DNA from: Sarcomyxa edulis
Taxonomy: Eukaryota; Basidiomycota; Agaricomycetes; Agaricales; Mycenaceae
Assembly (NCBI GenBank): GCA_009761415.1
Contig: QUOL01000002.1
Span: 248,001-312,000 of the forward strand
Reading direction: 5' to 3'
Length of the DNA stretch: 64,000 bases
In this document: piece by piece, positions 1 to 11,292 of the stretch
How the letters are laid out: every line of letters begins with the position of its first letter
Position numbering within the stretch: the first letter of the stretch is position 1
Notes under the pieces: model-generated
Seen by the model: only the letters and a program-made list of their open reading frames with translations
What the model was told of the DNA's origin: nothing
The model's database searches: none
Position numbers and translations under genes: made by a program

Positions 1-3000
1 ATAGCAATGGTAGGCAAAGCCGCTTGTTTCGTTGCGACCTCGATGATCAGATACAGCAACTAGAAGGAGACCTCAATAACCACAGTAGTAAAACATATAG
101 AAGTAAGACCTACATAGACAACGGTGGCAGGTAAGATCTGGCAGGGGATCAACATTTCGACCAACGGGATACGACTGATAGTACTTACCAAAGTGCCAAC
201 AAGATCAATGAAGACAAAGACGCGCATGGAGAAGAGACAGAATCCGAAAAGTTCCGGCAACAATATCAATTCGCACAGATTGTGAACAGTGGAATTGATC
301 CAACGCCGACGTTGAGACAACAAAATACGCCATGACTCTGGAGCCATGGTATGAGCTATAGCGTCTGGACAAAATTTGGTCTTGAAGGTAGGGAAATGCT
401 TCATCAATAGAGTCGTTAGGAACCGATCTTCGCCCAAGGAAAAAAGGTTCTTCTTATGCAGTGTGTCGACGTTAGGCTCCGAATATTCGTCGATGATGCG
501 GGTGGATATGATGATGGGTCGACCCTTGTCGGCCGTCCGAATTCTGTATAACGAGAAACAACCTGGGAGACATGTCACAGAACCGAACAAACTTTCGAAT
601 GCTTTGGATAAGTGATGAGAGATGTAGTACTCATAGACTTGGATCATAGTCCACCACGAGCCTTCCTCGTTCTCCAGTTTGGTCTCTCCGCAGATACCAA
701 TGATACTGGAATCATCACAAGAAGAGGCAACCAGTCGGTTCAAAGCATCTGGGGTCACAGTCTGGGAAGGAGTCAGTTTCGAAATGAGAGCAGCGATAGA
801 ATTTGCGCACCGTGTCGGCATCAACGGTAAATATGTACTCGTAAAAGGCTGGGTCAATGCCTATGACGTTGCGCATTTGGTGGTAGATCTCCAGCTCCAG
901 GGGCGACATCGGAGCATCGAAATGAACCCTGTTCAGGTAATGAAGAAGCAAGATTTGACTGTCTCGTTTGCCGCGATTGCCAGGTTTCGAGCGTTCTGTA
1001 GGTTTTCCGACTTTGACGATGATCATATATCTGTGCGCAACGTGGATCAGCATTGGTCTATGTATAATCGTGGAAGAAGACTCACGGAACAACATGGCCT
1101 TCGAACTCGTAAAGCCCAGAGTAAACCTTGCCATAGTTTAACGCCTTAGAGCCTTCACCTACCGATTTGAACAACAACGGTTCGGGATCAAGTTTCGGGT
1201 CGATCCCAAGGATATCCATTACGATCCGCGGCGTTGTTCGATCGTTGCCACTACCGATGATGTTACCGTCGCAAATGATGAAGATTAATTTGCGTTTGTC
1301 GTCGTAGTTGAGGGCAGCAAGAGAATCGATGGTACGCCGCAGTGAGTCTTCATCCTCGGTATAGCAAGGAACCTGGCATAGAACAAATTTATCCTGCAAC
1401 TCGGGAGACCTTTTGCTGGTTAATTGCAAGGCCGCCAAGACTATCCCGAGTACGAAATGTCAATCCCCGATCAATCGAAGGTAGTAGATACAAAACTCAC
1501 ACTTCAGTCCCATGGAAGTCATTAGAATTCCAGACATGACGAGTAGTATATAATTCTGGGCCTGACATCTTGCGCTCTTCCTGAAATCAACTTCGCCGAG
1601 GTAAAACACATTGTTCAGGCAGTCCATATTCTGCGCCGCCGCTGTTGAGTCGAGAGTCTTCAACACTTTGTTCAACGCTTTAGTGATGTCTTTCCCCGCT
1701 CGTTCCTGGAAGACGTCGGTGATATCCGTATCTAGGAATTGGTAGGCTGTATTGCTACTTTGAACGGTGATGGTATTGAAATAATCCGTCAAGTCGTACA
1801 GACGAGTGTCATAGACTGCCCAGATCCTATACAATAATTCGACCGTCAAATTGACGCAAGAAAATGATTGCTGACCGACTTACTTTGCGATATCGTCGTC
1901 GGCTGCATATGTAGAGATTGTCGACTTCGACCAAACCAAGGGGCCTTTGTAATAGTTCTTCATTTTCGGCTGGAATGTGGAGGTGTACCAATCGTCGTCC
2001 TGAAGCTCTGAGGTAGTCGTCTGAAGTTGACCAGAAGTGTGGATAGCTTGCGGCACATCGTCCGTAAAGTTTTTGTAGGTCAGGGTAAGACTGCCATCGG
2101 TGACGAGGTCGGGACATCCCAGAACCAAAGGCGGTGGGAAGTAATACGTCAAGTCTTGCCCGGCGAGGACGTCCAGCGTATCTGCACTATTACTCGCGAC
2201 CCCGGTCACAGGACTGCTATGATCACCGAACACGAAGTTACTGAGATCGTAAACTTTTCCTTGGACGGATACCCAATAGTCGTCATCGCCGGTGTGCTCT
2301 GCTACTTCGTTCGCGCTCCATGCCTTGTCGAAATTGGGACATAGTAACCTACCGAACTCGATGATATAGAAGATGACAATACCGTTCAATAAGAAAATCA
2401 GCCAGAAAATGGTAAACTTTTCCCGCCAGGCAAGCCGTATGTCGGGTCGTTTCATGCGACCGAGGTATACAAGAAGGAAAGATGGAATCCAGAAAGTCGA
2501 TGCCCAGACCGTCCAAAGCCAGAAGCGTCGCGTGCGACTCGACGGCACTTCCTCGACAGTGTTGGGGGCCTCCCTGACGATGAGCCCGCCCGCTTCTTTT
2601 GTCGCCGGCAACGCAGGGACTCCACTTGAGTCTCCAGGACCCACTTTCGCATCCCATTCTGAACCCCAAGCTTCGTCACCCTCCTCCTGAGGAGTAAAAC
2701 CTTCCCCATTGGTTGTGTTGGGCGTGCGAAGACCACCCATGCTATAAGGATTGTTTGGATTAGGTTCCTGGTAATTCGTCCCGTTGGTTCCGCTTCGATT
2801 TATAAGAAGGTTGTCCGCGCTTTCACCGAGGTATGCTCCCTGCGGTGCTAAACCCTGTTCTTGATGAGTGTATTCAGTGTTATCGTCAGGAACAGCACTC
2901 TCGTCATCATCATCCTCTCTCGACGCCTTCTTCATTTCCTTCTCCACATTTCGAAGACCATCCTCGACCATCTTCCAGGCTGAGTAAGACAGCCAGATCA

Positions 3001-5363
3001 TTCGATGCCCAACTGAGAAATCTATCCCGTCCTGCCATCCATTGGCCCTGGCACATTGCGTGATTCTCTCTAGCTCAGAACCTCGCATGGTAGGCACGTA
3101 TCGATCACAGAAGGCGCCTTGTTCGAAATCGGCAACATACTCGACGCTCCTGCGGGAGGCAATGTCGGGCAGGAGCAGCGATCGTATCTGCGCCTTGACC
3201 CTCCGCTTATCGAAAGAGTTGGGAGAGCCCGAGTCGTTCGGCCGGATGCATGAGATGGTCCATAGACGCATCCGATCGAGATTGGAAAAGATCTCGGAGA
3301 GCGTATAATTGATTTGGGCAGTTACTGGGTAAGTTTTGTCGGGGTCGAGGCGAGGGTGGTCGTCACTGGCAGGAGGGAGTGTGTTGTCTGGGGACATTAC
3401 GGGAGTGACTTGGCGTAAAGGTCGAGACGATACCTGTGCTTGAACAATTATGTTTTCGTCCATGTTGTGCTTCTCAGCTGCTAGACTGGGGCCTGACAAC
3501 AATTTGGCGACAAAGCCGTCTGTCGAGTTACGGAGCAATGAAACAAAAGCGGAATCGAGCAGGTCGCAATCCTTCTCGATGAAGTCGGTAGCATCGTAAG
3601 TGGAAGAGCCGGCGTAATGATTGATACCGAAAAGGTTTTTGTCGGATGCACCTGCCATTGTAGGACTAGCGACGAACGACGCATGAACACCGAACTTGGA
3701 CATGAGTTCCTGTAGTAGGTCCTCATCCCTGTGTTCGCCTGCCTTTCCAGCCTTGAAAGACGAGCACGCTTTATTTACGACCCCAAGGAGGCCTCCAGGC
3801 TTTCGCTGTGATCTTTCGCTCAGTTGAGCACCTCGTAGAAGTTCAATGCATGCCGAATTATCCATAGTAGCGATAGACGGCAAAGGCACCCCATCTCCGG
3901 ACACTTGACCGTTATATCCAACACCATCTTCGAACGTATTTCGCAAAACGTAAGAATGTAATAGCTCATCTGCGAAGTTGATGCAGAATTCGTCAAATCC
4001 ATTTTGACCATAAGCGGAGATGAGCGGGGCAGTCCCTGTGAAAGACATGGACCCGGTACCCGCAGGCCCACGGGTCTGGAACCCCGGCTGGTCCAGCACG
4101 GCAATTTGAGTGGGAGGCGGCGGGTCCTTGGAACTGGGAGCTAATCGATGGTTGGCGGTTTCGACGACAAATGCGAAGAGAATGGCATAAAGATCTCGTA
4201 CGAAATGGCTTCGGTGGACTGCACTCTGCTCTGCGCTGAGGAAAACGGTGTACAGCTCTTTACGAACGTAACTGGTCTTGTTGGTGAGAATTTGTCCCAG
4301 ATCCTCGGATGAGACGCCAAGAAGACGCGCAACTTGGTCAAGGACCTGTGGGTTGGAGACATAAGCGGATACGTCGTGAGCGTCTCCGTCGTGAAACTGA
4401 AGGTTCCCTAGGAGGAGGATAGCGACTAGAAGGCCAAAAATGGAGGCCTGGTGCTTCGGTTTGAAACCCAATATTCTCATAGAGGCACGTAACTCAGTCA
4501 TGCCTATAGAGTCGTCACTGAACGGACCTGACGGCAGGCGGTAGCACCCTGAAGACGCCAACAGCGCATAGTCAGAGGGATCCTCTAAGTTAAAAGTGTC
4601 ACGTTCTGATGACGTAGCACCGGCGAGGAATTGATAAAAGACGTGGTATGAGCGTTCTTCGTTGGAAAGATGGGTGAGACGCGATTTGTCAAGACCGTAT
4701 GTCAAGACCTTGGCAGAATTGATACGGCCACGGTCATTGAAGTGAAGCTCGATATAACGGCTGTGTCGTGATGCGTTGGGATTCATGAGTGTTTTGGAAT
4801 TCCCGAAGGAGTCTAGAAGAGAGCCGAGGGCCTTGATCTGGTCAGCTACTTTCCCCTCCTTTTTCGAGTGCGTCGAGAGACGGAGAATCTGGTTGATGAA
4901 CAAGCGCGTGCTGGAAGACTTTCCAGATCCGGTGATACCTCTATTTTAAAATGGAAGGAATATTAGTATAGGCTACAACGAGTCGAGTTGTGGAGACGCA
5001 CCGTGCAACTACAGCCTGGGATTCATTCCGCCTTCTCATGAGCAAATACACCTTTGCTGCGAGTTCATACAAATGGGGCTGCAACGGTTTCGGCGAGTCG
5101 ACCATGGGCAAACTCGTATCCTTGTAACACCGTTCTTCATATTCCCTCGCACTGACATCGTTGACGTTTGCGAGTGTTTTGTGAGGGTTAACGACGATGA
5201 GATGGGTCGTTCCCAGTCTTGTGTATGGTAAATCTGCGCGGAAACGAGCTTGAAGAACGGAGAGAATGGCGTCGTCAGATGGATATATGGTTGCTGAGCC
5301 AGAGGAAGACACAAGGTCGACGAGATCGCCCGAACTAATTGCCTGAGTAGTATTAGAGGCCAT
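1..5363 (-). CDS. Class V-type chitin synthase with N-terminal myosin motor (C-terminus off the left edge)
   Basis: Plasma-membrane enzyme polymerising UDP-GlcNAc into chitin, with a myosin-like domain that in relatives aids delivery or tethering at growth sites. Exons: 5363-5002, 4940-1884, 1826-1501, 1440-1086, 1057-811, 761-189, 137-114 and 59-1; about 1,667 residues are visible, whereas the family usually has 1,800-1,950. Order: motor domain (P-loop-like GITGSGKS near residues 122-129, switch II-like DQPGFQ), two membrane segments near 940-990, cytochrome b5-like domain from about 1,015 (WSANEVAEH), further membrane segment near 1,235, then the catalytic core with [15 protein letters not shown] and QRRRW (near 1,600). 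The apparent stop codons near 60 and 150 lie in two short introns (188-138, 113-60) whose removal restores a continuous transmembrane stretch. The motor's nucleotide loops are degenerate, so ATPase activity is doubtful. Start chosen as the first ATG of exon 1, just before a conserved motor N-terminus. Confidence 0.95.
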
Positions 5364-5687
5364 GGCCTGGTAGAAGAGAGAAAAAGCGCTGTTCCTAAGG
5401 TATAACGAACAGCGTTAGTACTAAAGTTGAGTAGAAAACGGAAGAAAGAGTGAATGTGTGCGAAGGGCGGCTGGCGGTGACTGACACACCTTGCATTTGG
5501 AAACGATGTTAAAGCTCCGCTTCAAGCGGAGGGAATTCTAGCCAATACTCCGAGCGACGACCCCGAGCTCGGCATCGCTGCACAGAATCCCGAAAATCTC
5601 CGCTTCAATTAATACTCCACGTAGTATCTGGCTCTAAGTACTTCTACTGCAAGACCAGTTACCGTACCCGCGAAGCAAGCACCGTCG
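5364..5687. promoter_or_regulatory. Bidirectional promoter, chitin synthase / SEC27
   Basis: The two start codons face away from each other across 324 bases, so both promoters must lie here. The stretch holds a near-perfect palindrome, ctccgcttcaagcggag (5515-5531, 8-base arms around one base), and a second copy of the left arm, ctccgcttcaa, at 5598-5608. These look like sites for a dimeric zinc-cluster type regulator, but that is inference. I saw no obvious TATA box. Confidence 0.6.
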
Positions 5688-8673
5688 ATGTTGTTCGAGG
5701 TCACCGTAAGTCCAGAATATTTACTACATTTCATGCATTTCATACTTTGTATTCCAGCGAAAACTATACTCGCGCTCGGATCGCGTCAAAGGCGTCGACT
5801 TTCATCCCACAGAACCCTGGCTTTTGGCCGGTCTCTACAATGGAACTGTCAACATCTATAACCACGAAACAGGGGCACTGATAAAGACATTCGAGGTCGC
5901 AGAAGTCCCTGTCCGTTGCGTCAAATTCATCGCGCGAAAGAACTGGTTCGTCGCAGGCTCGGACGACTATCAGCTCCGTGTCTTCAATTACAATACCCAC
6001 GAAAAGGTCGCCGCGTTTGAAGCCCACCCAGACTACATCAGATGCCTCACCGTTCACCCCTCTGCGAGTATTGTCCTTACAGGAAGTGACGACATGACCA
6101 TCAAAGCCTGGGATTGGGACAAGGGTTGGAAGAACATACAGGTTTACGAAGGACACACTCATTACATCATGAATCTTTGCTTCAACCCAAAAGACACCAA
6201 CACCTTCGCCTCTGCATGTCTTGACCGTACCGTCAAAATGTGGTCGATCGGTTCCTCCACCCCCAATTTCTCCATGGACGCCCACGAGAAGGGTGTCAAT
6301 TACGTCGACTTTTATCCTGGAGCAGACAAGCCCTATCTCGTCACAACGGGCGACGACAAGACTGTCAAAGTATGGGACTACCTGAGCAAGAGTTGCGTGC
6401 AAACCATGGAAGGTCACACCAACAACGTCTCTTTCGCCGTCTTCCACCCCAACCTCCCCATCATCATCAGCGGAAGCGAAGACGGAACGGTTAAAATATG
6501 GAACAGCGGCACTTATCGTATAGAGAACACCATGAGCTACGCCCTGGAACGTTCCTGGTGCGTTGCCCTGCGCAAGGACGCGAACGAAGTCGCCGTGGGT
6601 TTCGATGAAGGTGTCGTGGTCATCAAGGTGCGTCTTTGCTCCTTGTATCTCCATTTCTACTCACATATCCACCCGTACAGCTCGGTCGCGACGAGCCCAC
6701 CTTCAGCATGGATCCTTCAGGAAAACTCATCTTCACCCGAAACCACCAAGTCATCTCCGGGAACCTCCAAATGATCCAAGAAGACACTGTAGCCGAAGGA
6801 TCGCGCATCCCCTTGTCAGTAAAAGAGATCGGATCGACAGAAATATTCGCATCTTCCCTCATCCACTCTCCGAACGGCCGTTTCGTGACCGTAGTCGGGG
6901 ACGGTGAATACATCACTTACACTGCTCTAGCATGGCGCAACAAATCGTTTGGCAATGGTATCTCCTTCGCGTGGGCACCAGATTCAAACACGTACGCCGT
7001 CCTGGAGAGCAAAGTCAAACTCAGAGTATACAAAAACTTCAGAGAGCGAGGTGGAGCTGGGATGAAGGGCGTTGGAAGCTGGAGCATGGATGGGCTGCAT
7101 GGAGGAACGTTACTGGGTGCTCGAGGCGCTGGATTCGTCATGTTCTGGGATTGGGAAACGGGTGAAATCGTGAGGCGGATTGACGTGGATGCAAAGAATG
7201 TGTTTTGGTCAGGGACTGGCTCCCTTGTTGCCATCGCTGCAGAGGATTCCTTCTACGTTCTGAGATTTGACCGCGACGCTTACAACGCGAAGCTGGAGGA
7301 AGGCACGGAAATCACGGACGAGGGCGTAGAGGAGGCTTTCGAAGTCGTCGCGGATGTGTCTGATAAGTGCGTGTTCCAGTCTTCACCAGCTGCTTCTGCT
7401 GACTCTCTCGTAGTGTCAAAACTGGAAAATGGATAGGTGACTGTTTCATCTACACAACAGCCGCCAACCGACTATGTTACTTCGTTGGAAACGAGTCGTA
7501 CACCATCAGCCCTCTCGACACGTAAGTTTCGCTTTCAAATATGCACTTGGGATGCCGTTGACCGTCGTTTGCAGACCTATGTTTATCCTGGGATATATAC
7601 CATCTCATAACCGAGTTTATCTGGCCGACAAGGACGTCAACGTTTACAGCTATTCTCTGTCCTTGAGCGTCGTCGAGTATCAGACAGCCGTCCTCCGGGA
7701 TGACATGGAAGCTGCTGCCGAAATACTCCCCACCCTCCCGAAAGATCAACTGAACAAGGTTGCACGATTCCTCGAAAGTCGAGGCGAGTACCAGTATAGC
7801 TGAATCCATGTCTGTAATGCTGATGTACATTTTGCAGATCTCAAAGAGTTGGCACTCCAAGTCACGACCGACACTGACCACAAGTTCGACCTTTCTCTCC
7901 AATTGGACGATCTAGACACTGCTGTCGAGATCGCGCGGAGTATCCCTGAGCCCGAAGCTGAGACTAAGTGGAAATCTCTCGGTGACCGAGCACTTTCAGT
8001 CTGGCGATTCGATCTTGCAAAGGAGAGTTTCTTGAAGGCTGGTGATCTCAGCGCCCTGATGCTGCTGCTCCTCGCCACCGGAGACAGGACGGCGCTGCAA
8101 GAATTAGCCGTCAAAGCAGGTAAGCAGCTTTCAAAGCCCTGTAATGTCGTCTCCACGACCGACTTTCTGGTCTCTAGAACAAAAAGGACAAAACAATCTG
8201 GCATTCGCGACGCTCTTCCAACTCGGTGACTCCAAGGCATGCGTCGATCTTCTAATAAAGACTCAGCGTGCACCTGAAGCAGCATTGTTTGCTCGAACAT
8301 ACGCGCCAAGGTCCGTCTTGTTTCTGGTCCTCGAGTGGACCTCTTTTGACTTTCAGATATTCTAGTCAAGCGGGGAAGGCAGTAGAAGCGTGGCAATCAG
8401 ATCTCAAAAACAAAGGTCGACCGAAGATAGCCGCATCTGTAGCACATCCTGCCATCAATCCTGAGCTCTTTGAAGAGGGTTGGGAAAATGCACTCTCCCA
8501 GGAAGCTCGAGGTCCCATCTCTCCAGGTCAGTCTCAATAATGGTCCTCATATTAGTTTTCTCATCTTCGTAGTCGTAGAACAATTAATAGATGCAGAAGT
8601 CGCTGTGGAGGCCGTGTCACCAGAGGTGCCATCGCCTGGCGAGGGGGACGGCGTCTTGGTGGACGCTACGTGA
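5688..8673 (+). CDS. SEC27: Coatomer (COPI) beta' subunit
   Basis: Subunit of the COPI coat that returns cargo from Golgi to ER; its propellers bind dilysine retrieval signals. Exons: 5688-5705, 5758-6627, 6681-7366, 7414-7521, 7575-7783, 7838-8119, 8178-8310, 8357-8526, 8573-8673; total 858 residues, normal for fungal beta'-COP. The start is an 18-base first exon (MLFEVT) that joins RKLYSRSDRVKGVDFHP, the canonical family N-terminus. WD40 repeats fill roughly residues 1-300 (for example ENTMSYALERSWCVA), a second propeller runs to about 600, then the alpha-solenoid (KVARFLESR, FARTYAP). The tail is short and acidic. The intron at 7784-7837 appears to use a GC-AG splice pair (donor GCGAGT): no GT donor restores the frame, whereas this one gives the family sequence. 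Confidence 0.96.
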
Positions 8674-8969
8674 CCTGTATAATATTCTCCCCTGTGCTTT
8701 AATTCGGTCCTTTCGTTGTGCATAACAGTTTTTCGAGTCGGAGTCTTTTCTAGGGCCACTCCAAGTTCTGACCGCAAGTGCCACATCACAGCTGTGGCGG
8801 TGCATTTATGTTAGCCTCGGGAGTCGATGTGACTTGACCACGACTCACACGTTGCTTACACGCCTCAGTATCTGTAGGTGCTGTGCGCACTGCCCGTTTG
8901 CATAATCCAATAAATAGCGCTCGCATCTGACGCGCTAGTTCCCCACCCGGGAATCTATCGCTCATCTGA

Positions 8970-10501
8970 ATGTTAGGGAAGTTAAAGGATTTCATTCATC
9001 TAGGTCCTGCGAAGCAATCCACAATCCCTACGATGAATGTCGCAACGAACTCACAAAATTCGCGCGCTGACTGGGAATCAGAAGAGCCCATAGAGCCTGT
9101 GACTCTGACCTCCCCTTCTGCAATTGTTCACCTCGAATACGATATGTCCGATATTCCCCCTATCTCTCCTGGGTGGACACGTTTTGTCTGCATCAGCGAT
9201 ACCCACCAACATACTTTCGAGGTGCCTCCCGGGGATGTTCTACTGCACAGTGGTGACCTCACTGGAACGGGGACCTTATCTGGTTTCAAAATTACGATGG
9301 AGTGGTTATACAACCTCCCACACAAAACCAAGATGTAAGGGTGATATGCGTTCCTTTCTTGTGCGAAAAGCTTGACATTTTTTCACAGAATTATCGGCGG
9401 AAATCACGATCTCACTCTTCAAAGCGATTGGTACGAAGAGAACTTCCAATCCTGGCACCGCAAAAAAGAGGTTCTCGACAGCAGTACCTCCTTGACTATG
9501 TAACAAACTGATACCATACACATCAGGATGTGACTAAGATCATGAAACTCTTGAAAGGCGACAAAGCGGTGGCGGCTGGAATAGTATACCTTCAAGATGA
9601 GAAGTATGAGTTCCAAACAAAAGAGAACGGGAGAACGTGGAGCGTGTATGGATCTCCAGTGCGTAAATTATATCTTACTCGAGCTTATGAGATCTAATGT
9701 GCGCGGTCTCAGTGGAGCCCGTGGTTCTACAACTGGGCTTTCAATTATTTCAGAGGTGCAGACGCCGAAAGTGAGACCCATTCATCTATATGGATTCCTT
9801 ATTTTTATTCTTCGTCGTCTCATCAATCCAGAGCTCGTGTCTGGCTTCCCAAAAACCGATATTCTGCAAGTACAGTCCCAATCTCGTCATCGCGCGCTAC
9901 ATACTCAATGTAAAACGGCATCGTTCCCAGATTAACCCATGGTCCTCCTTATAATATCTTCGATGTCGTTTCTGGAGGGCAGCATGTAGGCTGCGAAGCT
10001 CTAGCGTCACGTCTGCCTGACTTGCGTCCTCGGATACATCTGTTCGGCCATATCCATGAAGCACACGGAGCAGAGATCCGTGCTTGGGTCGACGATATAG
10101 ATGCATATGCTGCAGCGATCGCCTCGTCACCGCCCATTTCAGACCTGATTACTGAAGCCACTGCATCTTCCACTGAAAGAATCCACGATGCCAACACAGA
10201 CGCGAACACAGACGTTGGTACGGACTCGGAGTCAAATTCTTCGGACGACCTGAATATGGAGAGGACTAAATTGGATCAAATACTCTTGGGTAATCCTAAA
10301 GGTCTTCTTACCTCTGAGGCGACGCAGAAATCAGTTGCAGAACCCCAAATCCGAGCTCTAAACAATCCTCAATCGGAATCTTTGGACCGCACAGTCTTCG
10401 TGAACGGGGCAAACTGGCCTGCAGGTCCACGAGTCTCTAAAGGACGAGTGCGGTTCGGCTGTAGACCCTTCCAGCCCGTTATTGTCGATTTGAAAGATTA
10501 G
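8970..10501 (+). CDS. Calcineurin-like metallophosphoesterase (MPPED/239AB-like)
   Basis: Predicted two-metal phosphoesterase of the MPPED1/MPPED2 branch; the substrate in fungi is not established. Exons: 8970-9334, 9389-9469, 9526-9658, 9713-9770, 9832-9865, 9931-10501 (413 residues). Metal-binding motifs appear in family order: SDTHQH, LHSGDLTGTG, GGNHD, LTHGPP and FGHIHEAHG. Before them is an unconserved region of about 70 residues with no clear signal peptide; after them a C-terminal extension (from about residue 260) rich in Ala, Ser, Thr and Asp interrupts the usual end before the terminal GRVRFGCRPFQPVIVDL. The intron at 9866-9930 begins GCAAGT (GC-AG type): only this donor gives DILLTHGPP across the junction. 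The intron from 9470 has a weak GTTCTC donor. Fold assignment is firm, function is not. Confidence 0.9.
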
Positions 10502-11292
10502 GAATGCCAAGAAGATACTCGTAGGGTAGGACGTCGACGTCCAAGCGCAAGCTCAACTATAGCGGTATTGTATAACTATGCTTTTATCGTTCGTTGAAGT
10601 CAGAACGAGAGTCCGTGGATCTCTATTACATAGCGCTGGGGGAATCTGGTGAAAGAACACTCTAAAATATAGGCGCTAGGGATAAGTATGACAGCAATCA
10701 AACCACAGAGCCGGTACGAGCGCTCGGGCAGTCCTCGGTCATTGAAGTTGCTAACGGAACCAAGTTACCCTCAATCAAAGAATCCTCGAATCCCGATACC
10801 AGGCCCTGTGATGGTCAAACTGGCTGTCGCCTATCGAGCCTGACTGGGATATATAGCAGCGTTCACCGTCTTGGTGAGCACAGCTACGTGGCTTTGGACT
10901 GAGTGCGAGTCAAAACATGGGTCGAACTATGGAAGAACAGTGCCGCGGAGCCGAATCATCATTTGAAGACATTCGAAACTCCGACGTTGATAAGTCCTTT
11001 GCTCCGACCATCATGATCATCAGAAGTATATTTTATCTCTGCGTCTGCATGCGTTCACTGTCGATCGAGGCCAATCCCCTGAGAAGTCGTATGCATATGC
11101 TCGTTCCTTGATGATCAATTCGAAAATCTACCTACAATGGGACACAAATCCGATACTCGTCGTTCACACTTGGCATTCTGACAGCAATCATTCGCACACA
11201 TAGTTGGTGTACTGATTGCACTATATAAACTGTCCTTGCGGATGGTTTCCTGTCCTTAGTTTCCCTTCTCTTCTCTCTCCAACATCTCAGCT
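10502..11292. promoter_or_regulatory. Intergenic region with TATA box upstream of the GMC oxidoreductase
   Basis: No convincing gene. A good TATA box (tatataaa, 11222-11229) lies about 63 bases before the GMC start codon, followed by a pyrimidine-rich stretch (11261-11280), typical of a strongly and conditionally expressed fungal gene. Another TATA-like string, gatatatag, lies near 10850 ahead of a 64-codon ORF (10918-11111) that shows no family features and that I do not call. Confidence 0.6.

Noticed and set aside
60..190. Apparent premature stop in the chitin synthase
   Set aside because: Two introns (188-138 with GTAAGT/CAG and 113-60 with GTAGGT/TAG) remove it and join membrane sequence in frame.
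10918..11111. 64-codon ORF with a TATA-like string upstream
   Set aside because: Composition and length are within chance expectation; no signal peptide, no cysteine pattern, and the TATA-like string is weak.
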